This document shows, one piece after another, positions 9,384 through 18,703 of a stretch of DNA of 27,738 bases. A program made the position numbers and the translations under genes. Source of the stretch: Paramoeba atlantica. Lineage: Eukaryota; Discosea. The DNA lies in NCBI GenBank assembly GCA_977017575.1, contig CDRNVI010000202.1, positions 1 through 27,738 of the forward strand, given 5' to 3'. The notes under the pieces are model-generated. The model was not told where the DNA came from. It ran no database searches and saw only the letters and a list, made by a program, of their open reading frames with translations. The stretch's first letter is position 1; each line of letters starts with the position of its first letter.

Positions 9384-10186
9384 ATGAGAACTGAAAGAGA
9401 AAAGAGAAAAGAGAAAAGAGAAAAGAGAAAAGAGAAAGGATTTCATTCAGTTCGATGGAAGAAATACAAAACAAAACAAAAACAAAACAAAAACAAAAAT
9501 AAAACCAATGAATTTTATAATAATATATTATTGAGGTGGTGGATCAATCAAAACAAAAAAAAAACAGAGAACTGCTAGTTCAAAAAACAGAAAAAAAGAG
9601 AAGAAAGAGAGAGAAAACCAGATGATTGTTTGAGGTTTTTGAAAAATTATTGTCGAATATTCAGAACAACACACGTCGTGAAACAGCAGCACACTTGCGT
9701 AACACAAGAAGTCAAAAAATCATCCATCAACAATGATGACATCTCTCTCTTTAAAAAAAAACATAATCAGGAAAAAAGAGATAAAAGGAAATAAATATTT
9801 GAAAAGAAATACGATTCTTTTTTTTTTAACAAATATATTTATTTCCTGATTACAAAACTCATTCTTTCTTTGAAAAAAATCAGTTTGGAATGACCAATTA
9901 AAAGAAAAGAAAAAAGAAAAGAGAAAAAAGAAGAAATGAAAGAAAAGAAAACCGGAAAAAAACTTAGTAAAAACTGTTCGAACCAAGAAAATAAAATTTC
10001 AGCATTTTATTTGGTGAGGAAAAAGAGAACAAAAAGTGCACCAAGAAGAGGGGGCAGGAGGAAACAAAAAGAAAACAGAAACAAAAAAGAAATGATTCAT
10101 TGTCGATCAAACAAACAGAGAGAAAAGAGAGAGAAAAGACAGTCAAACCAAAAAAAACAAAACGACCACTTTTTCACGTGAAAAAG
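9384..10186. repeat. Internal direct repeat of the module array, unit 2 (copy 1)
   Basis: Partner of 7972-8830. It ends at the CACGTG palindrome; unit 1 has a related but imperfect CTTTTATCATGAAAAAG at the same place (near 8822). Confidence 0.85.
10169..10186. promoter_or_regulatory. 18-bp palindrome CTTTTTCACGTGAAAAAG at a strand-skew switch
   Basis: A perfect palindrome centred on CACGTG (E-box/G-box type). To its left the + strand is A/G-rich, to its right T-rich, so pyrimidine-rich strands diverge from it. A divergent promoter is an inference. Copy 2 has CACATG here, a single CpG change. Confidence 0.4.
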
Positions 10187-11960
10187 CAATTCATCATTTA
10201 TTTTTAGCACTCTAAAATATACGTCAGCCTTTTTACTACCTTTTGACTTTGGAGTAGATGAATTTTTATATTTTATTTTTTATGTTTTTTTCAATAAAAC
10301 GAAAATAACAAAAATACTCACAAGAAAATCTGATTTAATATTTTGCTGCCCAAAAATCTTTTTTTTTTTGTTTTTTTTTTTGTTTTTTGCCTTGAAAAAC
10401 ATGCTGTTGCTTGTTCGGGGGGGATGGAGGGAGTTGCGGTCAGGGGAGCAAAGGGAAAAGACTTTTTTTGCTTCTTTCAAACAATTCTTTTTTTGTTTTC
10501 TTTGTGTGTGTAAAAAAAAGAGAAAAAGAGTTGATCTTGATGAGGTGAGAGATCGCTTCAAAAACCACATGCGGAGAGAGGAAGGAAGAATTGTGGTGTG
10601 GATTGCTCAGAATTCAGAACATTATCCCTCCCCTATGTGATCAGGTTTTCTTCTTTGTTTCCTCTCAGTGTTTTTTTTTTTTTTGTCTTTTCTCTCTTCT
10701 TTTCCCCCCTTTTTTTTTTGATTTTTGATCTCTTTTCCTTTTGTTTGTGTGTCTTTTGTTTGTGTGTCTTTTGTTCGCCACCCTAAACCCTTGTTTTTCA
10801 CACTTGTTTTCGTCATGTTTATTTTTCCTTTTTTGGGTATCATGATGGATGAGGTTTGAGATGTGGTTCTCTTCATCCTTTTGTTTGTCTTGTCTTTTTT
10901 ATTTGTTCTTCTTTTTTTGTTCTTTTGTTTGTTCTTTTCTTTATTGTCTTTTTGTGTCCTCTTTGCTCTTCCTTTTTCCCTTTTTCCCCTTTCCCTTTCC
11001 ACCTTATTCTGTATTTCAAACCTCTACCTTATTCTGTTGTCTTTTATTCATTTTGAAGTCTTTCTCACTGCTTTTTCCTGTCGAATCTCCCCCTGGTTGA
11101 TTCTCCCCTCTTTTGTTTTTCTCCTGTTTCCTTTCTTATCTTTTCCTCAAAAATTTGTATTTTCTTCTCACTTTGATTGTTCTTTCTTATTTGGAGTGTT
11201 TTCCTCTTTTGTGTTTTTCCCTCTCTTTTGTCTTTCGTTGGTGCTTTGTGCTCCTTCAACCCTGCCTGTTATGTTTTGATTCATCCTTTTGTTTTTTGCC
11301 ACATTTGATTTTTTTCTGTGTTTTCTCTCTTTGAATATTTTCTCTTTTGTTCAAAACCCTATTCTTTCTTTCTTTCTTTTGTTGTTCCTTTTATTTGATA
11401 TAAACCACACCTTCTGCTTTTTTTCAATTTGATCTTTGGATTGACTTTCATTTATTGTTTTGTTGTTTATTTTCTGTGGGGATCTCATCAATTCTCTGAC
11501 ATTTTCCCTTTCCCCCCCTCCTCTCCTCCCCCCCAAATCTTCACTTCTCCCCTCTTTTCCTTTTCTCTTTCATTGATATCTCCCCATCTTTACTCTAATA
11601 ACCTTATTCTCTCTCTTCTCTCTTTTTAAATCTTTTTTTCTTTCAATAGAGTGTAGTTGTGGGGTAGAGGAAGTTTTTCTCCCCAAATTTGTCGTCATTG
11701 CAATCTTTTTCTCTCTCTTTTTTTTCAATCTCTTTTGCAAGTACTTTTTTCTTTTTTTTTCATTTTCTTTTCTCTTTCTCTCTTTTAAAGAAATAAAATA
11801 AAATGACCAATTGCTGCTGCTGCTGTGTTGTTGTTGTGGTCAGATGTCAACTATCACCCCATTTGTCTCTCCCCGAACAAAAATATTATTGCTTTTTGGA
11901 GTCATTTTTGAGTGCTGCTAAATCAGATTTACTTCTTTTATGGTAATTAGTTGTTGTTGA
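10187..11960 (+). other. T-rich low-complexity half of copy 1, no gene established
   Basis: Long T runs with TTTGTTTGTTCTTTTG-type simple repeats. A coding-like run at about 10520-10640 (RVDLDEVRDRF, REEGRIVVWIAQNSEHYP) is broken by indels in copy 2, which argues against a conserved exon. The right end carries CTG/GTT runs (11812-11838) shared with copy 2. Confidence 0.55.
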
Positions 11961-12240
11961 TTAATTATTTATTGTTTTTTGTTTGTTCTTTGTGTGAAAT
12001 TCTTATATATGAAAATTATTAATATTTTGGAGATGATTATTTATTGTTAATATTTAACATGTTATTTTTCTGTTGTATTATCAATCCATTTTTATTAAGG
12101 TTTTGCTTTCATATATTTGTTGCTCTTGAATAATATAACACCTCTCTTTGTTTTGGTTTGATTCCTAGTTGGTTCTTATTTTTTAATTTTTTATTTTTTT
12201 TTTGGGAGTCAAAATTCAGACTTTTGATCGATTTATTTTT
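11961..12240. other. AT-rich spacer leading into the 92-bp satellite
   Basis: The first single-copy sequence after block 1. No gene seen. A diverged satellite unit (12155-12240) closes it. Confidence 0.6.
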
Positions 12241-12608
12241 GGGTTCAATTCTTCATTGGTTCATATTTTTTTTTTTAATTTTTTTGGGGAGTCAAAATCC
12301 TTCTGTGACGAGAATTTTGATCAATTTATTTTTGGGTTCAATTCTTCATTGATTCATATTTTTTTTTTAATTTTTTTGGAGAGTCAAAATCCTTCTGTGA
12401 CGAGAATTTTGATCGATTTATTTTTGGGTTCAATTCTTTATTGGTTTATATTTTTTTTTTTTAATTTTTTTGGGGAGTCAAAATCCTTCTGTGATGAGAA
12501 TTTTGATCAATTTATTTTTCGTTCAATTCTTAATTGGTTCATATTTTTTTTAATTTTTTTTTGGGGAATCAAAATCCTTCTGTGACGAGACTTTTAATCG
12601 ATTTATTT
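12241..12608 (+). repeat. ~92-bp tandem satellite, four units, interrupted by a MITE-like element
   Basis: Units start with GGGTTCAATTCTTCATTGG at 12241, 12334, 12426 and about 12520 and contain GTCAAAATCCTTCTGTGACG and GATCGATTTATTTTT. Another partial unit resumes at 13198 after the inserted element. The open frame across it is a product of the repeat. Confidence 0.92.
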
Positions 12609-13196
12609 TCACACCAGGCTGGCTAAACCCTATGCACTTTGAGTTATGAATTTATCAATCATCCAAATCAACCCTGTTTATTCCTTTCAAACCTGCAAAA
12701 AAAATCATGTCTATATCAGTTTTTTTGGTTTTTTTTTTTGATTCACCACTCTTTTTTGTTTTTTTCTTGTGTTTTGAGTTTCAGAAAAGTTGAAAAATGA
12801 GAGAAAAACAAGATTTGTTCTTCTTTTTTTCAAGTTTTTTTTGTAAGCTTTGTTGTTTTTTTGGTTTGGGAGTCTTCTTGTATCTTCTTGTATTTTTTTC
12901 TTTCATTTTTTTATCTTTTCAAGAGAAAACAAAGTTTTTGTGTTTTTTGAAATTCTAAAAATGAATTTTTTTTTGTATTTGGCTGGATTCTGAGTATTTT
13001 ATTTTTTGGAATTCCGAAAAAGAAAGATTGTTTTTCAAAATTCTAATTTTCAAAGGTTTGTTCAAAATTGAGTTGGAACTGTTTATTTGCTAAAGTGGAA
13101 CTTTTTTTTTGAGGCCTTGAATGGAAGTGACAGGGTTAGTTTGGATGATTGATAAATTCACAACTCGAGGTGCATAGTTTAGCCAGCCTGGAGTGA
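12609..13196. mobile_element. MITE-like element with ~67-bp terminal inverted repeats
   Basis: The left end 12609-12677 and right end 13130-13196 are inverted copies starting TCAC(A/T)CCAGGCTGGCTAAA and running through ATTTATCAATCATCCAAA, with a few mismatches and a 2-base indel. The interior is T-rich with no reading frame, so it is non-autonomous. It splits a unit of the 92-bp satellite: TTTATTT on the left, GGGTTCAATTC on the right. No clear target-site duplication beyond one or two T bases, so the superfamily is undecided. Confidence 0.75.
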
Positions 13197-13860
13197 TGGG
13201 TTCAATTCTTGATTGGTTCATATTTTTTTTTTTTTTTTTGGAGAGATCAAAAATCCTTCATTTTTTTTCTTTTTTTTTTCTCATATGAATTATTGAGTGA
13301 ACTTTATAGATTTCACTTTTCTTCTTGTTATGTTAAGCTGTTTTGCTTTTTCTTCTATTGTATTAATTGAACTTTGTGTTGGTTACTATTATCAAAAGAA
13401 AGAGAAGAATAGATTAAAATCTTTTCTATTATATTATTTCCTTTTTTTTTATGTTTTTTGTTGACCTTTTTTTTGTTTGAATTTTTTTCTTCTTTCTTTT
13501 TTCTTTCTTTAAATCCTTTTTATTTCTCTTTCAACTTGTTTTCTATTTTTTTTTTTTCTTTTTAATTTTTTTCAATTGTTTTTTTTAAAAAAATAATAAA
13601 TAATTTTTCAAAATAAATTGAATGAATTTATTTTTTCAATTTTTTTAAGAAACCATTTTCTTTCTCTTACAACCATTTATTTTAAATAAAAATCTTTTCT
13701 TTAAAGAAAAATAAAAAAAAAGAAGAAATTCTAAGTTGCAGGAAAACCTAATGTTGCAAAAAGACTTTTAAAAAAAAATATTGATTTAAAAGGAGTAAAG
13801 AGCCTAAACCTATAAAATAATAGGTTGAACTGGGCAAGAGCTATAAACCCTTCTTTGTTG
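13197..13860. other. T-rich spacer, no gene seen
   Basis: Begins with a partial satellite unit (13198-13260), then T-homopolymer-rich sequence with short A-rich patches. At 13802 GCCTAAACC and 13844 ATAAACCC are weak telomere-like words only. Confidence 0.7.
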
Positions 13861-14015
13861 CTAGTAGCAGCAGCAGTTCGAATTGGAGGAGGGAATTAAG
13901 AGAAAATAGGAGGTGGAGTGGTGTGACTCCCAGCAGCAGCCACAGAGGATGTTGAGGATGACCCACCAACCACCACCACCATCACAACATTCAATTGGCA
14001 AAAATTTGTTCTTAA

Positions 14016-14647
14016 CTACCATTGCTTTTTTGGCTCCCATTTTAATCCAATTAGAGGCCAAGTCTCCAAAAGAAATTCTGAATAATGTTATATTTTAATA
14101 ATAAAGTTTTAAAAAAATTTTGTGTGAAACATGGAAAAAAATGGTTATTAGTTTTTTGACTTACTTGAAATCAGTTCTTTCTTCTTTCTTGAAATGTCCT
14201 CGAATATTTCCTTGACTGTTTTGAATTCATTGGAATCCTTGTATGAGTTATACATTCTATGGACGCTTCTGAAAGACACCAAAAAATTATTATTATCAGT
14301 AAAGAAGAAAAAATCATTTCAAAAAAAAAATCTTTCCTCCTCCTCCCCCCAACTCAACACTTTTTTTCTATTCCTCCCCTCCTTCCCTCCCCTCCTTTTC
14401 TTTCCTTTTTTCAAAAAAAATAATACCAATTCCTTGTTGAAGGGAACCAGCAAAACTGCTTCTTGTTACTGGCCTTGAATCCACTCTTCCTGCCAATATA
14501 CCACCACCACTGCCCATTGTCATATCATCCCATTCAGTCCACATCAATAACCAATTTTTTTCAGATGTTTTTTGGATTCCACTCACTTTCAATTTTGTCC
14601 AAGAAGCGTTTTAAAAGTCCCTTCCAAACGTTTTTTATTGGTTTCAT
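14016..14647 (-). CDS. Candidate multi-exon gene of unknown function (model incomplete)
   Basis: Several exon-like pieces with good splice signals on the minus strand. Piece A, 14647-14587: ATG then MKPIKNVWKGLLKRFLDKIE, donor AAA|GTGAGT. Piece B from 14489 after TTGGCAG, in phase with A: RVDSRPVTRSSFAGSLQQG, possible donor TTG|GTATT. Piece C, 14268-14165, after TCTTTCAG: SVHRMYNSYKDSNEF, EDISRKKKELIS, donor CAA|GTAAGT. Piece D from 14077 after TTATTCAG: FLLETWPLIGLKWEPKKQW then TAG at 14016-14018. C and D join in phase; B to C does not in any way I found, so an exon or site is missing. D is also open in a second frame (FGDLASNWIKMGAKKAMVV). No family recognised. A plus-strand frame (ATG 13949, one hydrophobic stretch) overlaps and is less likely. 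Confidence 0.35.
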
Positions 14648-14699
14648 TTTTGTGGTCTGGCAAATCGAAAGAAAAATCTCGAAAAATCTCGAAAAATCT

Positions 14700-15511
14700 G
14701 TTCCACCAACCAACCGATAGTTACCCCCCTTCCGTTCTCACTTTTCCGACACCTTTTTTCAATAATTCGAGACCTTCAATTTCAGTTCACTTTCCAGACA
14801 AATCTTGAGAAAATTATTGTGGTTCAAGGATCCTCAGCCTTCAAAGATGATTTGTAGAACTTCTGTTGCACCACTTGATATTTAGAAGTTGCCTATTGGC
14901 TTCCTATTACTTGATGTTTTTAATAAAAATATGTTCTCTATTATGGGTCAATGACCCTAACCCCCACCACCCCTGCTTACTTTTCCACCATTCCTTTTTC
15001 CTTCTCTCTTTGTCTAGCACGAACATATCATATCTTTCTCTGCCTGGCAGCTCTCTCTTTTCTTTTTTTTTTTATCTAGGTTTTTCCCCTTCCTCCTCTC
15101 CTTTACTCTCTTAAATCAAACAATCATTTCAAAGCAAACCTGTTGTTTATCTGTCATAAGTTCCTGCTGCTCACAAAAGCAAGTCGTTACTCACACACAC
15201 ACAACAGGGTCAAATTATCCCAAGACACAAGAATTGACCCTACTGTTATGTTGTGTTGTCCCCACACCAACCAAGCTTCTTCTGTAAAATATCTGCAATA
15301 AAACCTTGCTCAATCTTTGGGGATTCCTCTTCTTCTTTTGATCATCTCTTTGTTCTTCAGTTTTAAAATCATTCATCCCTCTCTTCTCCTATTTCATCAT
15401 CTCACAATTATCCACACCCTCAACACCCAACACATAACCACACAATACCCAATACAAAGGTGTACCCTTTCCCTCTCCCTCCTCTCTCTCCTTTCTTTTT
15501 TGTTTACAAAC
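14700..15511. other. Mixed-composition spacer, no gene established
   Basis: GC is higher than in the surroundings, so genes are possible. On the minus strand near 15250-15330 a run EESPKIEQGFIADILQKKLG is coding-like but short and has a stop just upstream. CA repeats lie at 15190-15206. Confidence 0.4.
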
Positions 15512-15559
15512 CTGTGCCAGTGTGATGTGTGATGTATGATTACATTCAGCAATTTGATT
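15512..15559 (-). other. Possible 48-nt exon on the minus strand
   Basis: The acceptor TTTTTTTCCTGCAG precedes and the donor CACAG|GTTTGT follows a 48-nt piece encoding NQIAECNHTSHITLAQ in phase 0. The splice signals are good but no partner exon could be tied to it. Confidence 0.25.
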
Positions 15560-15631
15560 CTGCAGGAAAAAAAAACACCAAACAATGCAAAGGTGAATCT
15601 GTTTCAGAAAATAAGATATGAATAAAAATGA

Positions 15632-15742
15632 CAAAAAGGAAAGAGAAAAAGAAAAAGAAAAGAAAAGAGAAAAAGAAAAAGAAAAGAAAAGAAAAAAAGA
15701 AAAAAAAAAAAAAGAAAAAAAAGAAAAAAAAAAAAGAAAAAA
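15632..15742 (+). repeat. (GAAAA)n purine microsatellite
   Basis: A degenerate GAAAA/GAAAAAA run with poly(A) patches. The lysine-rich frame across it is not a gene. Confidence 0.9.
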
Positions 15743-15766
15743 TGAGAGTTTTTTCAAACTCTTCTG

Positions 15767-15803
15767 ACGTGATTTTCCAAAAAAAGAAACGTGAAAATCA
15801 CGT
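15767..15803. other. Hairpin with 11-bp perfect stem ending in ACGT
   Basis: ACGTGATTTTC (15767-15777) pairs with GAAAATCACGT (15793-15803) across a 15-base A-rich loop. A CACGTG site overlaps the right arm (15799-15804). Confidence 0.5.
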
Positions 15804-16099
15804 GAATTCTGTTTCTCTCTTTTTTCATTTTATCTTTCCAAGATCCAGAGACAAACTCGCAAGACTGACAGAAACTGAAAAACAAGAAAGGAAGGAAAGG
15901 CAATGCGTGTACCAAAAGCGTTGGTACAACAAAAAAAAAAACCAACCTCTCCCTTCTTTACCTCCCCAGAAGTCCTCAAGGTTACAACAACAACCCTCAT
16001 CATCTCAGGTTCTCTCTCTCTTGGCTTCTTTGTCTCATTACTTTTCTTTCAAACAGGCAATAAATAATGAGGAAAGTCACGACAAATTTGTTTGTTTTT

Positions 16100-16164
16100 T
16101 TTTTCTCTCTCTTCTCTCTTCTCTCTCTCTTTCTTTCTCTTTTCTTTCTCTTTTCTTTCTCTTC

Positions 16165-16196
<32 letters not shown>

Positions 16197-16915
16197 TCTC
16201 TCTTTCTCTTTCTCATTCAAATAAATAAAAAATCACCAAAAAAGAGAAATTCACATATGGATATGAGAGAAGATTTCTTTTCTCTCTTCTCTTTCTCCCT
16301 TCTCTCTTCTCTTTCTCCCTTCTCTTTCTCTCTTCTCTTTCTCTTCTCTCTTCTCTCTTTCTCTTTTTCCTTTTTAATAAAATTTTCTCTCCTCTTCTCC
16401 ACTTTTCTCTTCTCTTCTCTCTTCTCTCTCTCTCTCTTTCTTAGGAACAAGGATGTCACACCCAAAACAATCAACAAATATGAATGAAGTAAGAGAAAAG
16501 GTTTTCTCTCTCCACTTCTCTCTCTCTCTCTCTCTCTTTTCTTTTCGCTTCTCTCTTTCTCTTTTTCTTCTTTTGCTTTCTCTTTTCTTTTTCACTTTTT
16601 ATCAAATCAGCTTTTTGAAGAAGAATTTCCTGTGGAATCCAAAAAAAATTTTACTCTTTTTTTGGTTCTGGGACTCAAATTAATGGTTTTCTCTCTTTTC
16701 TTTCTCTTTTCTCTCTCTCTTTTCTCTCTCTCTTTTCTCTCTCTCTTCTTCTTTTTCTCTTTCTCTCTCTTTCTTTTCTCTCTCCTCTCTATTCTCTTTT
16801 TCTCTTTTTCTTTTCTCTCTTTCTTTTTCAAATAATAATTTTTCTTTCCTCCTTTTTCTTTCCTTTTTCTTTCCTTCTTCTCTTTCTTCTCTCTCTCTTT
16901 CTTCTCTCTTTCTTT
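16100..16915 (+). repeat. Polypyrimidine tract, copy 2
   Basis: Matches 3120-4020 with different repeat counts. It is interrupted by a non-repetitive piece at about 16575-16690 (CTTTTTATCAAATCAGC ... CTGGGACTCAAATTAATGG) absent from copy 1. Confidence 0.9.
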
Positions 16916-17422
16916 CTTAATCCAGTTTTTTATTTTTGAATTTTTGTGAAAAAATGAGAAAATCTTGGTTCTGTTCAGAACAGTTGGATTTGGGGCAGGT
17001 CCAGGGAAGCAAACTTGATTATGTCAAGTTCAGACAAACAAAAAGTGCTTTCTTCCATATTACCAGAATCAAAGTTTCAGTGACTGTCTCGAACACCTGA
17101 CATTTCAAATTTCGAAGCAATCATTACAATTCGCCTTACCAAACTTTTTCCTGATCTTCTCCAGGATCACATTTCCTGACATTCTCCTTCTTTGTTTTCA
17201 AAAGCACTCTTACTTAGTCTCTCTTATCCTTGATCACCTTCAGAGGGACCGTTTCAAGATTCAAAAGTTTTATTTTTTGGTTCACAACATGCAATTCAGC
17301 CAGCAGAGCTTCCCACCTGACCATCAGAAGAATACAAGAAATTGGCTAAGAATGGAGGTTGTGGCTTTCATGTGGATGTAGAAGATCCAATTTACAACTT
17401 AGATTTATTGATGTATTATTCC
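16453..17422 (+). pseudogene. 2-oxoglutarate/Fe(II) oxygenase-like gene, copy 2, truncated
   Basis: Exon 1 equivalent 16453-16500 (MSHPKQSTNMNEVREK) and exon 2 equivalent from about 16940. It keeps the frame of copy 1, again without frameshifts, and shares three in-frame TGA codons with it (equivalents of 4059, 4185, 4335). It has two more of its own, each CGA in copy 1: in the ISRHPPS and PTRPSEE contexts. The intron acceptor CAG has become TGA. The copy stops at 17422, shortly after the HVD metal-ligand motif, so the distal His and the 2-oxoglutarate Arg are gone. Not functional as an oxygenase. Confidence 0.65.
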
Positions 17423-17859
17423 AGAAAGAGGAAGAAGGAAAGTGAGAGAAGAGAGAAGGGGTGAGGCAAGAGGAAAAGGGAGAAAAAAAAAGAAGGGAAG
17501 AGAAGAAAGAAAAGAAGAGGAAAGAGAAAGATGAAGAAAAAATAGAGAAAATGTCAGTCAGGGAAAAAAGGGAGTTGGATCATTCAGTGGGAATGGATGT
17601 GTAAGAATGGCTCTAAAATGAATGAACAAAACAAGAACTGATAAAATCATAACAGGGAGGAAAGAAATAAAAGTTAAATCTTTAAAGAAAGAGAGAAAAA
17701 GAAGTTGAAGAAAGAGGAGGGTGGTCAGGATTTCTTTGGGTTCTTCTTTTGTAAACAAAAATGATAAGGGAATAAGTTGGTGGTTTGTTGTTGTTTGTTG
17801 TGATTTTTTGAAGTGAAAACTTTGTTGTTGTAGTTCATGTGGTTCAACATAAATAAAAG

Positions 17860-17886
17860 AAGGAGGAGAAGGACCTTCTCCTCCTT
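17860..17886. other. 27-nt palindrome, 13-bp arms around one base
   Basis: AAGGAGGAGAAGG, one A, then its exact reverse complement. Found only in the copy-2-specific segment. It could be a cruciform or RNA hairpin, or chance within purine/pyrimidine-rich DNA. Confidence 0.6.
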
Positions 17887-17940
17887 TTTTTTAAAGGATT
17901 TTGTTTCTTCTTTCTCTTTTGTGATGATGAAGATGAAGAG

Positions 17941-18199
17941 ATGGCTGAAAAACATGATGATAATCATGAGCATAGCAGTGATGGTGGTGGCCCTCCCAGA
18001 TTTGAATCTCCTAAATTCAGAAATAAACTTCCAGTGGTGAGATAACAACACTGACAACCAAAATTGTGAGTAAAACGAAAAGAAAAAAAAGTCTCTAATT
18101 TCTTCTACATTCAAGAAGAGAGTCCCTTCTTCTTCTTCTGCCACCGCAACACTAACACCAACCAAACTTTATTTCTTTTTTATTCAACGAAACCCCTAA
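17941..18199 (+). CDS. Candidate two-exon small protein, unknown function
   Basis: Exon 1 from ATG 17941 (MAEKHDDNHEHSSDGGGPPR then FESPKFRNKLPV), preceded in frame by acidic DDEDEE codons; donor GTG|GTGAGA at 18037. Exon 2 from 18116 after TTCTACATTCAAG: KRVPSSSSATATLTPTKLYF, FFIQRNP, TAA at 18197. Both ends are phase 0 and the 79-nt intron is plausible. The product would be about 59 residues with an acidic, histidine-rich start. Another frame of exon 1 (MMKMKRWLKNMMIIMSIAVM) would give a signal-peptide-like start instead. The family is not recognised. Confidence 0.3.
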
Positions 18200-18218
18200 A
18201 CCTTTCGAAAAATAATAA

Positions 18219-18386
18219 AAAAAAATATTTCAACACAAAAAGAGATTCCGAAGTGTTCATGTTTCAAACACTTGGTGTTTGCAGTTCAACAGACTACCCA
18301 CACACATAGTTTTACTGCTGCTTTTTGATTTCATTGAATTGCTCAAAGAAAAAAGATATGCAAAGCAAATCCAAATATTACTTTAA
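18219..18386 (+). other. Exon-like open stretch, unknown
   Basis: Open without ATG: KKRFRSVHVSNTWCLQF then NRLPTHIVLLLLFDFIELLK and EKRYAKQIQILL, stop TAA at 18384-18386. The composition differs from the surrounding low-complexity DNA and includes a hydrophobic helix. An acceptor-like TTTGCAG lies at 18278-18284. No link to the upstream candidate gene could be made. Confidence 0.25.
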
Positions 18387-18703
18387 CCTCAAAGAGTTGA
18401 TTTTCTTTTTGGTTTTTAGTTTTTCAACGCATCGAGGTTTCGCCATGTTTTGTCGACAAATCCTCACAATATTCCTCTCTTGGCAATGACAAAAGACTTT
18501 GAATTGTTGATTAAATCATGAATAATCTCAGTGAACTGGAGAAAGAGAAAAGAAAAAAGAGAAAAGAGAAAAGGTTAGTATTAAAAGGAAGGAGGGAAAG
18601 GGGAGGGAAAGGAAGAAGGGAAAGGGGAGGGAAAGGGGAGGAAAGGGGAGGGAAAGAGGAGGAATTAGAGGAGGAATTAGGGGAAGAGAAAAGAAAACAA
18701 AAC

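Larger units (their letters stand above)
5188..10168 (-). repeat. Array of degenerate modules, A/G-rich on +, intron-like on minus; copy 1
   Basis: Six or more modules share AGAATAAAAGAAAACAAA (5420, 5654, 6529, 7799, 8860, 9072), CTGGAGAAAGAG (near 5334, 6684, 7170, 9007), GTGTCCATTCACCTTGCAAT (e.g. 6842, 7668, 7910) and TTATCAATTAAAAC. Read on the minus strand these are a donor-like start, a C/T-rich body and an acceptor-like end. The stretches between them, about 200-600 bases, carry short coding-like runs such as FFKGKRVASETFAYRVCI at about 5940-5990, but no frame long enough to call a gene. An intron-dense minus-strand gene or pseudogene is the best guess. Confidence 0.6.
3120..11960. 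repeat. Large segmental duplication, copy 1
   Basis: Collinear with 16100-25452. Matching landmarks: 3291/16253, 3541/16451, 4058/16954, 5188/18704, 9072/22560, 10169/23715 and the last shared TTGTTGTTGA near 11955/25450. Offsets drift from about 12.96 kb to 13.5 kb. Copy 1 alone has 4527-5187, the 3' half of the oxygenase-like gene. In a hand alignment of about 240 bases from 4058 I count 16 substitutions, 15 of them transitions. Confidence 0.93.
17423..18703. other. Copy-2-specific segment replacing the gene's 3' half
   Basis: Begins abruptly with purine-rich AGAAAGAGGAAGAAGG after the shared ...TATTATTCC. From about 18490 it carries another member of the module family (TTGAATTGTTGATTAAAT, AATCTCAGTGAACTGGAG, G-rich run). 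Between them are the palindrome and candidate exons listed separately. Confidence 0.75.

Noticed and set aside
5188-10168. CRISPR-like array
   Set aside because: The repeats are long, degenerate and unevenly spaced, in a eukaryotic setting; there are no short identical repeats with equal spacers.
10368-10640. Plus-strand frame ending VDLDEVRDRFKNHMRREEGR
   Set aside because: Coding-like, but copy 2 has several indels that shift the frame within the best part, so selection for this frame is not supported.
12202-12585. 127-codon frame with repeating FGFNSS / FFGESKSF motifs
   Set aside because: It arises because the satellite lacks stops in one phase; it is not conserved outside the repeat.
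13949-14098. Small plus-strand membrane protein (one hydrophobic stretch)
   Set aside because: It overlaps a minus-strand exon with better splice signals and has no recognisable family; kept only as an alternative.
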